A stretch of 53,607 bases of DNA from an uncultured Lachnospiraceae bacterium. GTDB taxonomy: Bacteria; Bacillota; Clostridia; Lachnospirales; Lachnospiraceae. The stretch is taken from NCBI GenBank assembly GCA_949738465.1, contig CATJBQ010000121.1, forward strand, positions 1 to 53,607, written 5' to 3'. Of this stretch, positions 27,101-35,103 are shown in pieces. The position numbers were made by a program, and so were the translations under genes. The notes under the pieces are model-generated. The model worked only from the letters and a program-made list of their open reading frames with translations. It searched no databases and was not told the origin of the DNA. Each line of letters opens with the position of its first letter. The stretch's first letter is position 1.

Positions 27101-28618
27101 CCCATCACCTTTACCGTTACGGTGGCCGGAAGTGAGGATCTGCCGGTGGTGGATATTGACCGCATTGTGTCGGAAGGGATTGCCAGCGCGGCGGATTACT
27201 TAAACAGCCAGAACCTGCCTTATGTATATGGTAGCGAATGGCTGGTGTTTACCATGGAGCGGGCAGGCAGGGAGATTTTTGGGGAAAATAGGAATGATTA
27301 CTATAATAGCGTGGCAACGGAGATTCCCACATGGTCCGCCCGTAAGAAGCCTACGGATATCGCCAGAGTTTCCCTTGCCCTTACCTCCATTGGCGTGGAT
27401 ATTACGGATGTAAATGGCGTGGATCTTGCGGCGATGCTGTACAACCACCCGAATCTGGAGAGCGGCTCCAACGAGCTGACCTATGCCCTCATCGCGCTGG
27501 ATGCCGCAGGGGTTGAGATCCCCAAGGATGCCCGGTGGACCCGGGAGAAGATGAAGGATGCCCTGCTGGCCTTCCAGAAGGAGGACGGCGGCTTTGCTTT
27601 GGACAAGAACGGCAGCTCCGGCCTGGATACAACGGCCATGGCCCTCCAGGCTCTGGCCCCCTACAAAGGCGAAACGAAAGTAAGCGCAGCCATAGAGGAA
27701 GCGGTTGCTTACTTAAAGGCAGGGCTTTCCAGGCCCCTTTATGGATACAATACCTCCGAAGCGCAGGCCCAGGTGATCATCGCCCTGGCGGTGCTGGAAT
27801 TGGATCCTCTGGAAAATGGCTTTGGAACAAAATACCGCAATATTTTCTCCAGCCTGGAGGATTCTTACCGGGCAGCAGGCGGCGGTTTTTCCCACCTTGC
27901 CGGGGAGGAAGCGGATAATATGGCTTCTCTGCAGGTGCTGCAGGCATTGGAGGCTTACCGGAGGTATACGGCCGGTGAAAAATCCTTCTGGGATATGGCA
28001 CAGGAGGGAGGATTTGTACCGGGGCCCGCGCCGGAAGAAACGGTCCTTACCCTGCCGGACGTGAACGGCGCCGGAATTACGGTAACCGGAAGCAACAGCA
28101 TTTTAAACAAGAACACGGAGCTGAAAGCGGACACGGTCACTTCCGGGGCGAAGTACGAGATCGTGAAGGAGGCCTTAAAGGCGGTCAGCAGCAAGTTCCT
28201 GTTGTTTGACATTTTCCTGCTGGAAAACAATGTGAGGATCCGGCCGGACGGGAGCATCACGCTCTCCATTCCCGTGCCAGAGGGGTATGACGGGACGAAA
28301 TGCAAGGTATTTTATATCAGTGACGACGGCAGTATCGTGACCGATATGAATGCGGCATACCAGGATGGATGCATGGTATTTGCAACGGATCATTTCAGCC
28401 TTTATGCCCTGGCAGAGGTAGCAGACGGGAACAACACCGGCGGCGCCGGCAATACCGGAGGGAACGGGACAGGGAACAGCCAGAACCTGAAAGCGCCCAG
28501 GACAGACGATGCCAGCTCATTCACCCTCTGGATGCTCCTGGCACTGGTTTCTTTGACGCTGCTGGCCGCTATGGCACGGAAGAACCATAGGAATAAATAT
28601 TTTTTCCAGAATCGTTAA
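24197..28618 (+). CDS. Large cell-surface protein with beta-helix, FIVAR, Ig-like and alpha/alpha-toroid domains
   Basis: A 1473-residue secreted protein. A signal peptide (cleavage near A31) is followed by a GLUG-like beta-helix region (about 40-250), a FIVAR helical module (256-320), a second beta-helix (333-545), several Ig-like beta domains (558-985), and a helical region (987-1290) with repeated ALQALAPYKG-type segments and GGFALDKNGSSGLDTTAMA. This region resembles the alpha/alpha toroid of squalene cyclases, prenyltransferases and the B12 carriers intrinsic factor and transcobalamin. A small beta domain ends in DHFSLYALAE, then come a Gly/Asn-rich linker, a sortase-like signal APRTDD (1433-1438), a membrane helix and basic residues. 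Its position behind a cobalamin riboswitch suggests a role in B12 capture, but this is inference. Start: ATG after AAGGAGA. Confidence 0.85.
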   Translation: MKKRKKGFGRFLALLMTVMMTVGMLPTSAFATAGDGRTAISGAADFPMEIKEGETYVLTTDLTLSADQQITTIAGTLDGQGHTITLSGKALADTVTGTIQNLGVAGTVSGTENMGSFAMHFNGRIWNCFSKVTVAISGWSGEGAGFAAGVTGGEICNSFFAGTANGGFGPAFTIGENGSTISLNHAVAAKEGSYGNHYMGSTNVKECYRIGDEKVPSWAEAIDILNTDIPDTGYQWVLLEGADLPSLQDKNSAGVNRSALERAIEEASRLVPEKDKYTESSWKAVEDALAAAKAAPEDADQAAVNVAVRALNDAVKGLVRQRPATPVALPTDGSLIEISSAAELADIDNTAGKYYVLTQDITLGTSYQSWMTGEFQGVLDGQGHTITFDKKTRLFGSGTMGNIGEDGVIQNISFQGTLGNITSDGEGFLGRTMKGAILNCSSNITQAQSGKFSGFAQSLDGGVISNCYVTGAPAYAFVSAKNSGSILSSYWEQGISNPVSMDTGSAVPGKEMRTLEFVQIMNQGRGANGREWGQNSDGYPYFGPDLPYTEPGSEPSEYKMAFTPNGGTAQLLEDGTLTVLLGDVDSFKYAGYLSIAGYSVPAGYKIQWGSSDGDIRTDLDDGHLNVAKAGEALITATLADADGNPVKTLSTLKVTVLAGNVQDIKLYIDGKDVTNGSFTVAGSEWKSIAVKAKYDDGSQEYRDITYSQFTFVSSDEAYIFKEPQYSSFHFEKPGTASITVAYRGNSAVKAMVNLTSTYVEAKSITPGIAGTYTIHGRNANDWQSSPPRFNPEYNGVTIEPANASYNSADYYTVTSSDPKIGLWFEGGYVPVGAGTVTYTATHTDPRNGKTITGSSKVVYQYENPLTGFAIKESSFTMKANGELALPIRYTGQKDADGWNITEPSVVWSYSKDGIVEISRKNTNGYWKRNESAPDNNMFVVDTKYTLYALEEGSVTVTGTPRDTTGGAKPITFTVTVAGSEDLPVVDIDRIVSEGIASAADYLNSQNLPYVYGSEWLVFTMERAGREIFGENRNDYYNSVATEIPTWSARKKPTDIARVSLALTSIGVDITDVNGVDLAAMLYNHPNLESGSNELTYALIALDAAGVEIPKDARWTREKMKDALLAFQKEDGGFALDKNGSSGLDTTAMALQALAPYKGETKVSAAIEEAVAYLKAGLSRPLYGYNTSEAQAQVIIALAVLELDPLENGFGTKYRNIFSSLEDSYRAAGGGFSHLAGEEADNMASLQVLQALEAYRRYTAGEKSFWDMAQEGGFVPGPAPEETVLTLPDVNGAGITVTGSNSILNKNTELKADTVTSGAKYEIVKEALKAVSSKFLLFDIFLLENNVRIRPDGSITLSIPVPEGYDGTKCKVFYISDDGSIVTDMNAAYQDGCMVFATDHFSLYALAEVADGNNTGGAGNTGGNGTGNSQNLKAPRTDDASSFTLWMLLALVSLTLLAAMARKNHRNKYFFQNR

Positions 28619-28651
28619 AAAGCGGTACGGGATAGTCCGCTGAAATAGAAA

Positions 28652-28707
28652 ACCGCAGAGCCGGAGAGTGTGCAGATCAGGCATCTCCCTTGCTCTGCGG
28701 TATTTTG
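28652..28707 (+). terminator. Terminator of the riboswitch-controlled gene
   Basis: ACCGCAGAGC (28652-28661) pairs with GCTCTGCGGT (28692-28701). Inside, GGAGA (28663) pairs with TCTCC (28684). ATTTT follows. It closes the single-gene unit and separates it from the next promoter at 28751. Confidence 0.75.
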
Positions 28708-28726
28708 ATGCGCCTGAGGTGAAATA

Positions 28727-28779
28727 TTTCCCGGGAAAATAGAATGGCACTTGTTGTCCGGATCAAAATAGAATATAAT
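28727..28779 (+). promoter_or_regulatory. Promoter of the MFS-GH2 operon with upstream palindrome
   Basis: TTGTTG (28751-28756) and a perfect TATAAT (28774-28779) are separated by 17 nt. The 12-bp palindrome TTTCCCGGGAAA (28727-28738) lies 12 bases before the -35 box and may be a regulator site. The start codon of the first gene is at 28844. Confidence 0.6.
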
Positions 28780-28843
28780 GAAGGAAAGCGGAGTTCGGGT
28801 TTCCCGAAAGTATAATGTGAAGCAGAGGGGACAGGAGAGGGAC

Positions 28844-31800
28844 ATGAAAGAAAAATTGGGAAAACGGTTTTGGGCGGCCCTGGTGATTTTCGGCCTGATG
28901 GGCCAGGTGGCCTGGGTGGTGGAGAACATGTATCTGAACGTGTTTCTCTACAAGATCTTCCATGGGTCGGCGGCGGATATTTCGTGGATGGTGGCGGCCA
29001 GTGCCGCTACGGCAACGGTGACAACCCTGTTGATGGGCGCGTTGTCGGATCACATCGGCAAGCGAAAGCGGATGGTCTGCGTGGGCTACATCGCCTGGGG
29101 CATTTCCATCCTGGGCTTTGCCCTGATCCGGATGGAGCTGCTTGTTCCCCTTGCGGGAAGCGTGGCGTCTGCGGCGGCCCTTGGCATTTTCCTGGTGATC
29201 CTATTGGACTGTATCATGACCTTTCTGGGATCCATGGCCAATGATGCGGCCTTTAACGCCTGGATGACAGACTGGGGGGGCTGGGGCGGCCGGGGAAGGA
29301 TCGAAGGCATCAACGCCATGATGCCCCTGGTGGCGATCCTGGTTGTATTCGGAGGCTTTATGGCCTTCGACCTGGAGCAGGGAAGAAGCTGGACGATGAT
29401 TTTTCTGATCATCGGGGCCGGCGTGCTTCTGATCGGCCTGCTGGGGCTGTTTTTGATGGAGGATATTGGGGGCCTTCGCGGAACCAGGGGCAGTGTGGGT
29501 TACTGGCAGACGGTATGCTACAGCTTCCGTCCCGCCGTATTTGCGGAGCATAAGCTCCTTTATGCCGTGATCGGCGCGTTTGCGGTATTTGGCATTTCCA
29601 TTAACGTTTTTATGCCCTATCTGATCCTCTACTATGAAAAAAGCTTAGGCATGACTAACTACGTGCTGGTGATGGCGCCGGCCATTCTTCTGGCGGCGGT
29701 CATTACCGCTTTTTATGGAAAATTATTTGACATGGTTGGTTTTAAAGGCTCGGTGCTGCCTTCGGTGGCGATGCTGATGCTGGGGTATGCGGTTTTGTAC
29801 TTCGGCAGGGCCACAGCGGTGGTATTTCTGGGCTCCCTGCTGATGATGACCGGCTATCTGACCGGCATGGCGGTATTTGGGGCCATGATCCGCAGCCATA
29901 TTCCGGATAAAAAGTCCGGGCAGTTCCAGGGGATCCGCATGATCGGCCAGGTTCTGGTTCCGGGGATGGCGGGCCCGGCCATCGGTGCGGCGGTGCTTTC
30001 GGACGCGAAGCAGGTGGTAAATAACGACGGCACCACCTCTTTTATTCCGGATACCCGGATCTTTCTGGCAGCGTTTCTGGTGGCGGCGCTTCTGCTCCTT
30101 GTTCTGGCAGCGATTTTTTATCGAATGCGCCACGGACATCATATGCTGCTCTCGGAAGCGGGGGAGCGTGTACAGAAGGGCGCTAGGACCTGGAACCGGT
30201 ATCCAAGGCCCCAGATGAAGCGGGAGGCCTGGCGAAGCCTCAACGAAGGCTGGGAGCTTGACGGACGTAAGATCCGGCTGCCCTTCCCGCCCCAGGCGCT
30301 GCTGTCCGGCTATGGGAAGCGGGTGGGAAGCCGTCTGGAGTACACCCTGCGCTTTCCGGGAGGAGAGCTGGCGGAAGGAAAGCGCGTTCTTCTGCATTTC
30401 GGGGCGGTGGATCAGATTGCGGAGGTATCTCTCAACGGTATCTGTCTGGGACGCCACGAGGGCGGCTACCTGCCCTTCACCTTTGATATGACCCAGGCCA
30501 TCAGGAAGGAAAACCTCCTACAGGTGTCGGTGCAGGACCGCCTGGACCGCCGGTATCCTTACGGCAAACAGAGGAAGCGAAGGGGCGGCATGTGGTATAC
30601 GCCGGTCAGCGGGATCTGGCAGAGCGTGTGGATGGAGGAAGTGCCCTCCCGCTACGTGAAAAGGCTTACGATTACGCCAAAAGCCTGGAGCATTGACCTG
30701 GCGGTGGAGATGAACGACGGCTCTGTGGCGGAGGGAGAGGCTGTGATCTGGCTTTCCAGCGGGGAGCAGGTTCATGTAAGACTGGCCGGGGGCGGCCTGT
30801 CCCTGGATCTTCGGGCACTTGTGACAGAAAAGGGGGTGAGCTACCGGCCCCGGCAATGGTCGCCAGAGGATCCGTATCTGTACCGGGCAGCGGTCACGGT
30901 GGGGAAGGACCGGGTAGAAACCTATTTTGCCCTGCGCCAGGTAGAGATCCTCAAGGTGGAAGGGGTACCGCGGGTCTGCCTTAACGGGAAGCCGGTCTTT
31001 TTGAACGGCGTGCTGGATCAGGGATACTTCTGTGACGGGATTTACCTGCCGGCGGAGGAAGAGGAATATGAACGGGATATTCAAAGGATGCAGGAGCTTG
31101 GCATCAATCTGCTGCGGAAGCACATCAAGATCGAGCCGGAATGCTTTTACGAGTACTGCGACCGGCACGGTATGCTGGTGATGCAGGATCTGGTCAACAA
31201 TGGGAACTATTCCTTCCTGTGGGATACGGCCCTGCCCACTCTGGGGAAGAAGAAACAGGACGACACAAAGCGTTTGGTTTCGAAGAAGACAAAAGCGGTG
31301 TTTGAGGAGCAGATGGAGCAGATCATCGGACACCTTTACAACCATCCCTGCATCATTGCCTATACGATTTTCAACGAGGGCTGGGGGCAGTTTGATAGCG
31401 ACCGGCTGTATGAACGGGCGAAGGCATTGGATCCAGGGCGGCTTTACGATTCCACTTCCGGCTGGTTTGCCCAGGAGAAAAGTGATTTCGACAGCCTGCA
31501 TATTTATTTTGGCGATGAGAGGCTAAAGCCAGACAAAAGGCCCATGCTGTTGTCGGAATTTGGCGGATTTTCCCTGGCAGTGCCGGGCCATGTGTATGGA
31601 AAATACAGCAGCTACGGCTATGGGGAGTGCCAGGACCGCCCGGAGCTAATGGAGCGGATCGCGGCCCGCTATGAGGAGCTTTTATATGAGACCGTAAAGG
31701 ACGGCGTCTGTGGCTGCGTGTATACACAGCTTTCCGATGTGGAGGACGAGATCAACGGGTTTTACACTTATGACCGGCGGGTGTGCAAGGCAGATCCCAA

Positions 31801-31852
31801 GGTAATGCGCCGGATCGCCGGGCGGCTGGCGGAATTATCGATGACAAGGTAG
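28844..31852 (+). CDS. MFS transporter fused to a GH2 family glycosidase
   Basis: A single 1002-residue frame. Residues 1-435 form a major facilitator transporter with about 12 membrane helices and the loop motif GALSDHIGKRKRM between helices 2 and 3. From about residue 449 the protein is a GH2 glycosidase: a sugar-binding beta domain (LNEGWELDG, then GGMWYTPVSGIWQ), an immunoglobulin-like domain, and a TIM barrel with LRKHIKIEPECFYEYCDRHG. The acid/base Glu is E845 in FNEGWG and the nucleophile is E905 in LSEFGG. There is no stop or frameshift between the parts, and the ATG at 28844 follows AGGAGAGGG. With an even helix number the hydrolase faces the cytoplasm, so imported sugar could be split at the membrane exit. 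The substrate (beta-galactoside, -glucuronide or -mannoside) cannot be told. Confidence 0.88.
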   Translation: MKEKLGKRFWAALVIFGLMGQVAWVVENMYLNVFLYKIFHGSAADISWMVAASAATATVTTLLMGALSDHIGKRKRMVCVGYIAWGISILGFALIRMELLVPLAGSVASAAALGIFLVILLDCIMTFLGSMANDAAFNAWMTDWGGWGGRGRIEGINAMMPLVAILVVFGGFMAFDLEQGRSWTMIFLIIGAGVLLIGLLGLFLMEDIGGLRGTRGSVGYWQTVCYSFRPAVFAEHKLLYAVIGAFAVFGISINVFMPYLILYYEKSLGMTNYVLVMAPAILLAAVITAFYGKLFDMVGFKGSVLPSVAMLMLGYAVLYFGRATAVVFLGSLLMMTGYLTGMAVFGAMIRSHIPDKKSGQFQGIRMIGQVLVPGMAGPAIGAAVLSDAKQVVNNDGTTSFIPDTRIFLAAFLVAALLLLVLAAIFYRMRHGHHMLLSEAGERVQKGARTWNRYPRPQMKREAWRSLNEGWELDGRKIRLPFPPQALLSGYGKRVGSRLEYTLRFPGGELAEGKRVLLHFGAVDQIAEVSLNGICLGRHEGGYLPFTFDMTQAIRKENLLQVSVQDRLDRRYPYGKQRKRRGGMWYTPVSGIWQSVWMEEVPSRYVKRLTITPKAWSIDLAVEMNDGSVAEGEAVIWLSSGEQVHVRLAGGGLSLDLRALVTEKGVSYRPRQWSPEDPYLYRAAVTVGKDRVETYFALRQVEILKVEGVPRVCLNGKPVFLNGVLDQGYFCDGIYLPAEEEEYERDIQRMQELGINLLRKHIKIEPECFYEYCDRHGMLVMQDLVNNGNYSFLWDTALPTLGKKKQDDTKRLVSKKTKAVFEEQMEQIIGHLYNHPCIIAYTIFNEGWGQFDSDRLYERAKALDPGRLYDSTSGWFAQEKSDFDSLHIYFGDERLKPDKRPMLLSEFGGFSLAVPGHVYGKYSSYGYGECQDRPELMERIAARYEELLYETVKDGVCGCVYTQLSDVEDEINGFYTYDRRVCKADPKVMRRIAGRLAELSMTR

Positions 31853-31865
31853 AAAAGGAGCAGAT

Positions 31866-34800
31866 ATGGATATTCAGGAATATGACAAGATTTTACATAC
31901 AGTGCCCAACACCGGGGTTTTTATCATACAGGAGGATACCCATGAGATTCTGTACTACAATAAAAGGGTGAAGGAAATCTCCCCTCACGTCCGGCTGGGG
32001 ATGGACTGCCGGAAGCTGGGAGACCATTCCTGTGCCAACTGCCCGCTGCTGTCTATCGGGGAAAAGCAGGAAAGCCAGAGTGTCTGCTACAACAATTCTT
32101 TTGGGGAGATTGTGGATATTGTGGCGGTACGGACGCAGTGGGAGGGGCGGATTCCCGCTTTTATTATCATGGTGTCGCCCCACGTCCAGGCCATCAACCA
32201 TGCCTATCACAAGATTCTGCGGGTCAATCTGACGAGGGATCGCTATGAGATTGTGAAAATGCGTCCGGAGGACCGGGCCATCGGATTTGGAAACGATACC
32301 TTTTCCAGTTGGCTGGGACAGTTTATTTACGATGGAGGCATCCACCCGGACGATATGAACCCGTTTATTGCCTTTACCCATCTGGAGCATATGAAGCGTG
32401 CGCTTCGGGACGGGCCGGAGATTCTGACCTGCTGTTACCGCCGGCGGATGGGGGAGGATTACCGCTGGAACTTGATGGAGGCTATACCGGATGTCAGTAC
32501 CGCTGCGGGGGAGCAGGTGGTATTTCTCTATGTGAAGGATATCCATGATATCCTGCAGGAGAGCCTGGAGCTGGATGACGCCAGTATCCGGGTCCAGGAG
32601 GTGATCCGTACCCTGGGGGAGCAGAATTTCGGGATTTATGGCGTGGATCTGGATACCGGGGATGCCAATCTGATCCGGGAAAACGGCCATACCCACACCG
32701 GCTGGAAATCCTGGACCATCCAATGGAATGAGATTATGGAGTCCCGTCTGATGAAGCAGGTCCATCCCAAGGACCGGGAGAAGGTCTGTGAAAAATTTTC
32801 CCTGGAGGGCCTGCGGCAGACACAGGACACCTCCGTCCAGAAGATAGATATGCTCTGCCAGTGGCGGGGGGAGGAGGATCATGAGTATCGCTATATGGCG
32901 CTGATCGCCTATTTTGGCGAGAACCACAGCAGCAAGAATTCTGCGGATTATACCATTATTGCCCTGCAGAACGTGGATAAGCGTGTGCGGCAGGAGCATG
33001 CCTTGAGCCTTCGGGATATGCAGCTTGCGGCGATTTTAAAATCGCGCTACAGCGTCATGACCTCCGTTTATCTGGAAAACGGCCAGTGTGAGCGGATCTG
33101 GATCAATGAGGAAAGCGGGATGCAGAAGGTGCAGTCCGGCAGCTATCTCCAGCATTTCCAGCAGTCGCTGGAGGCTGCGGTGCATCCGGAGGACGCGGAG
33201 GAATTCCGCAGGATTATGAGCCCGGACCATCTGTACCAGAAGGCTGCGGCAACCCGGGATTATTCGGAGGAGGTATGCCGGTACCGGATTATGGGCGACG
33301 ATCTTCGGTGGGTGGAGCAGCATGTGATTTATGCCCGGCAGGGCAGCCGGATGACCGTCAACATCCTGGGGCGTGATATTACCGAGGAGAAGCTGGAGGA
33401 GGAACTGCGGTTAAAGGAGGAACAGGAGCAGGCCGATATCATACGCACCCTGGGCGGGATGTTTTTTGCCACCTACTATGCGGACTTCAACGAGGATACC
33501 TTCCGCAGTGTAAGCCAGCTTCAGGAGGTGGAGCAGGCGTTGGCGGGGACGGTGGATTATGCCACGGGCCTCCGGACCTATGCGGAGAAATTTATCCATC
33601 CGGATGACCGGGAGGAGTATCTTCGGGTTTTGAGCATCGAGAATCTTAAGAAGACCTTAAGCCGGAAGAATCCTTACGTGACGCTGGCTTACCGGAAAAT
33701 GCCGGAAAGGCCGGATGTCCGGCCGGAGGAGTACGGCTGGATCCGCAGTACCGCCGTGATGTCCCAGGCAGACGCCCAGGGCCGGGCCCGGTCCATCGTC
33801 TATGCGGCCCAGGATGTCACGGAGAGTAAGCGCAAGGAGATGCGGGAGCATCAGGCGCTGGAGGCTGCCTGTGAGGCGGCGGATCATGCCAACGCATCCA
33901 AACAGGAGTTCTTGTCCTGCATGAGCCATAACGTGCGCACGCCCATGAACGGGATTGTGGGAATGATCAAGATCGCCACGGACCATGTGGAGGATCCGGA
34001 GCGTGTGCGGGACTGTCTGGATAAGGCGTCTCTGTCCAGCCGGCAGCTTCTGGCCGTATTAAACGAGATCCTGGATATCAGCCAGATCCAGTCCGGGAAT
34101 TTTGACTTGAAGGCAGGGGCCTTCCGGCTTTCGGAGCTGATGCAGGAGGTAATTGCCTTTGTGCGTCCCGACATCGAAGAAAAGAACCTGAAGCTTACGG
34201 CGCATCCCATGCAGGTGCGGCATGACGCGGTATTTGGCGATCGGCAGAGGCTTTTCCAGGTCTTTTGGAATATTCTGGGCAATGCGGTAAAATATACGCC
34301 TGAAGGGGGGATTCTCCAGGTGTCGGTGACCGAGCATGAATCGGGGGAGCATGGATGCAGCTCCTACGATTTCGTATTCAGCGATAACGGCATCGGTATG
34401 GAGGAAACCTTTATCCATCATATCTTTGAACCCTTCAGCCGGGCGGAGGATCCAAAGGTCAGCAGCATCGACGGCGTGGGCCTTGGCATGTCCATTGCCC
34501 AGAATATCATCCGTATGATGGGCGGGGCCATCAGTGTAAAAAGCGCACCGGGCCAGGGGTCCAAGTTTATTGTGACGCTGATCCTCAAGTTGCAGAATCC
34601 CACGGAAGGGCGGGAAGACCGTTCGGAGCTTCCAGAGGATCTGCCGGATAATGTTTCCTTTGGGGACTTTAAGATTCTTCTGGTGGAAGACAATGAGCTG
34701 AACCAGGAGATCGCCATGGAGCTGATCGGTGAGATCGGCGCCAGAGTAGAGTGCGCCGGAGACGGACGGCAGGGCCTGCAGCGCTTTGCCGAGATGCCGG

Positions 34801-35048
34801 AGGGCTACTATGATCTGATCCTGATGGATATCCAGATGCCGGTGATGAACGGACTGAAGGCCACCCGGGCCATCCGCAAGCTTCCCCGGGAGGATGCGGC
34901 GGACATCCCCATTATCGCCCTTTCTGCCAATGTCTCGGCGGAGGACATTGCCGCCGGCCGGGAGGCTGGGATGAACGGGCATCTGGCAAAGCCGTTGGAT
35001 ATTCCAAAATTAATGGAGGAAATGGAATATTGGATGCGGAAGAAATAA
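31866..35048 (+). CDS. Soluble multi-PAS hybrid sensor histidine kinase/response regulator
   Basis: A 1060-residue protein without membrane helices. The N-terminal PAS domain contains a Cys cluster (DHSCANCPLL, around residues 58-62). Several PAS-like modules follow (about 115-650), then a HisKA domain with SHNVRTPMNGI (H688), an HATPase_c domain (NILGNAVKYTPEGG, DNGIGM, GVGLGMSIAQNII), and a C-terminal receiver domain with VEDNELNQEI and phosphoacceptor D988 in LILMDIQMPV. It starts 13 bases after the MFS-GH2 gene and lies in the same transcript. It should sense a cytoplasmic signal, perhaps linked to imported sugar or redox state. No DNA-binding partner is encoded in the operon, so the phosphorelay output is unknown. 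Confidence 0.9.
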   Translation: MDIQEYDKILHTVPNTGVFIIQEDTHEILYYNKRVKEISPHVRLGMDCRKLGDHSCANCPLLSIGEKQESQSVCYNNSFGEIVDIVAVRTQWEGRIPAFIIMVSPHVQAINHAYHKILRVNLTRDRYEIVKMRPEDRAIGFGNDTFSSWLGQFIYDGGIHPDDMNPFIAFTHLEHMKRALRDGPEILTCCYRRRMGEDYRWNLMEAIPDVSTAAGEQVVFLYVKDIHDILQESLELDDASIRVQEVIRTLGEQNFGIYGVDLDTGDANLIRENGHTHTGWKSWTIQWNEIMESRLMKQVHPKDREKVCEKFSLEGLRQTQDTSVQKIDMLCQWRGEEDHEYRYMALIAYFGENHSSKNSADYTIIALQNVDKRVRQEHALSLRDMQLAAILKSRYSVMTSVYLENGQCERIWINEESGMQKVQSGSYLQHFQQSLEAAVHPEDAEEFRRIMSPDHLYQKAAATRDYSEEVCRYRIMGDDLRWVEQHVIYARQGSRMTVNILGRDITEEKLEEELRLKEEQEQADIIRTLGGMFFATYYADFNEDTFRSVSQLQEVEQALAGTVDYATGLRTYAEKFIHPDDREEYLRVLSIENLKKTLSRKNPYVTLAYRKMPERPDVRPEEYGWIRSTAVMSQADAQGRARSIVYAAQDVTESKRKEMREHQALEAACEAADHANASKQEFLSCMSHNVRTPMNGIVGMIKIATDHVEDPERVRDCLDKASLSSRQLLAVLNEILDISQIQSGNFDLKAGAFRLSELMQEVIAFVRPDIEEKNLKLTAHPMQVRHDAVFGDRQRLFQVFWNILGNAVKYTPEGGILQVSVTEHESGEHGCSSYDFVFSDNGIGMEETFIHHIFEPFSRAEDPKVSSIDGVGLGMSIAQNIIRMMGGAISVKSAPGQGSKFIVTLILKLQNPTEGREDRSELPEDLPDNVSFGDFKILLVEDNELNQEIAMELIGEIGARVECAGDGRQGLQRFAEMPEGYYDLILMDIQMPVMNGLKATRAIRKLPREDAADIPIIALSANVSAEDIAAGREAGMNGHLAKPLDIPKLMEEMEYWMRKK

Positions 35049-35103
35049 AAGCAGCGAGAATCCGGCTTCTTAGACAGAGAATTTTCAACAGAGGAGAAGA
35101 ACT

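Noticed and set aside
30518-31501. 327-codon minus-strand frame opposite the GH2 domain
   Set aside because: The GH2 frame carries both catalytic Glu residues and family motifs; the antisense frame has no motif and no start signal.
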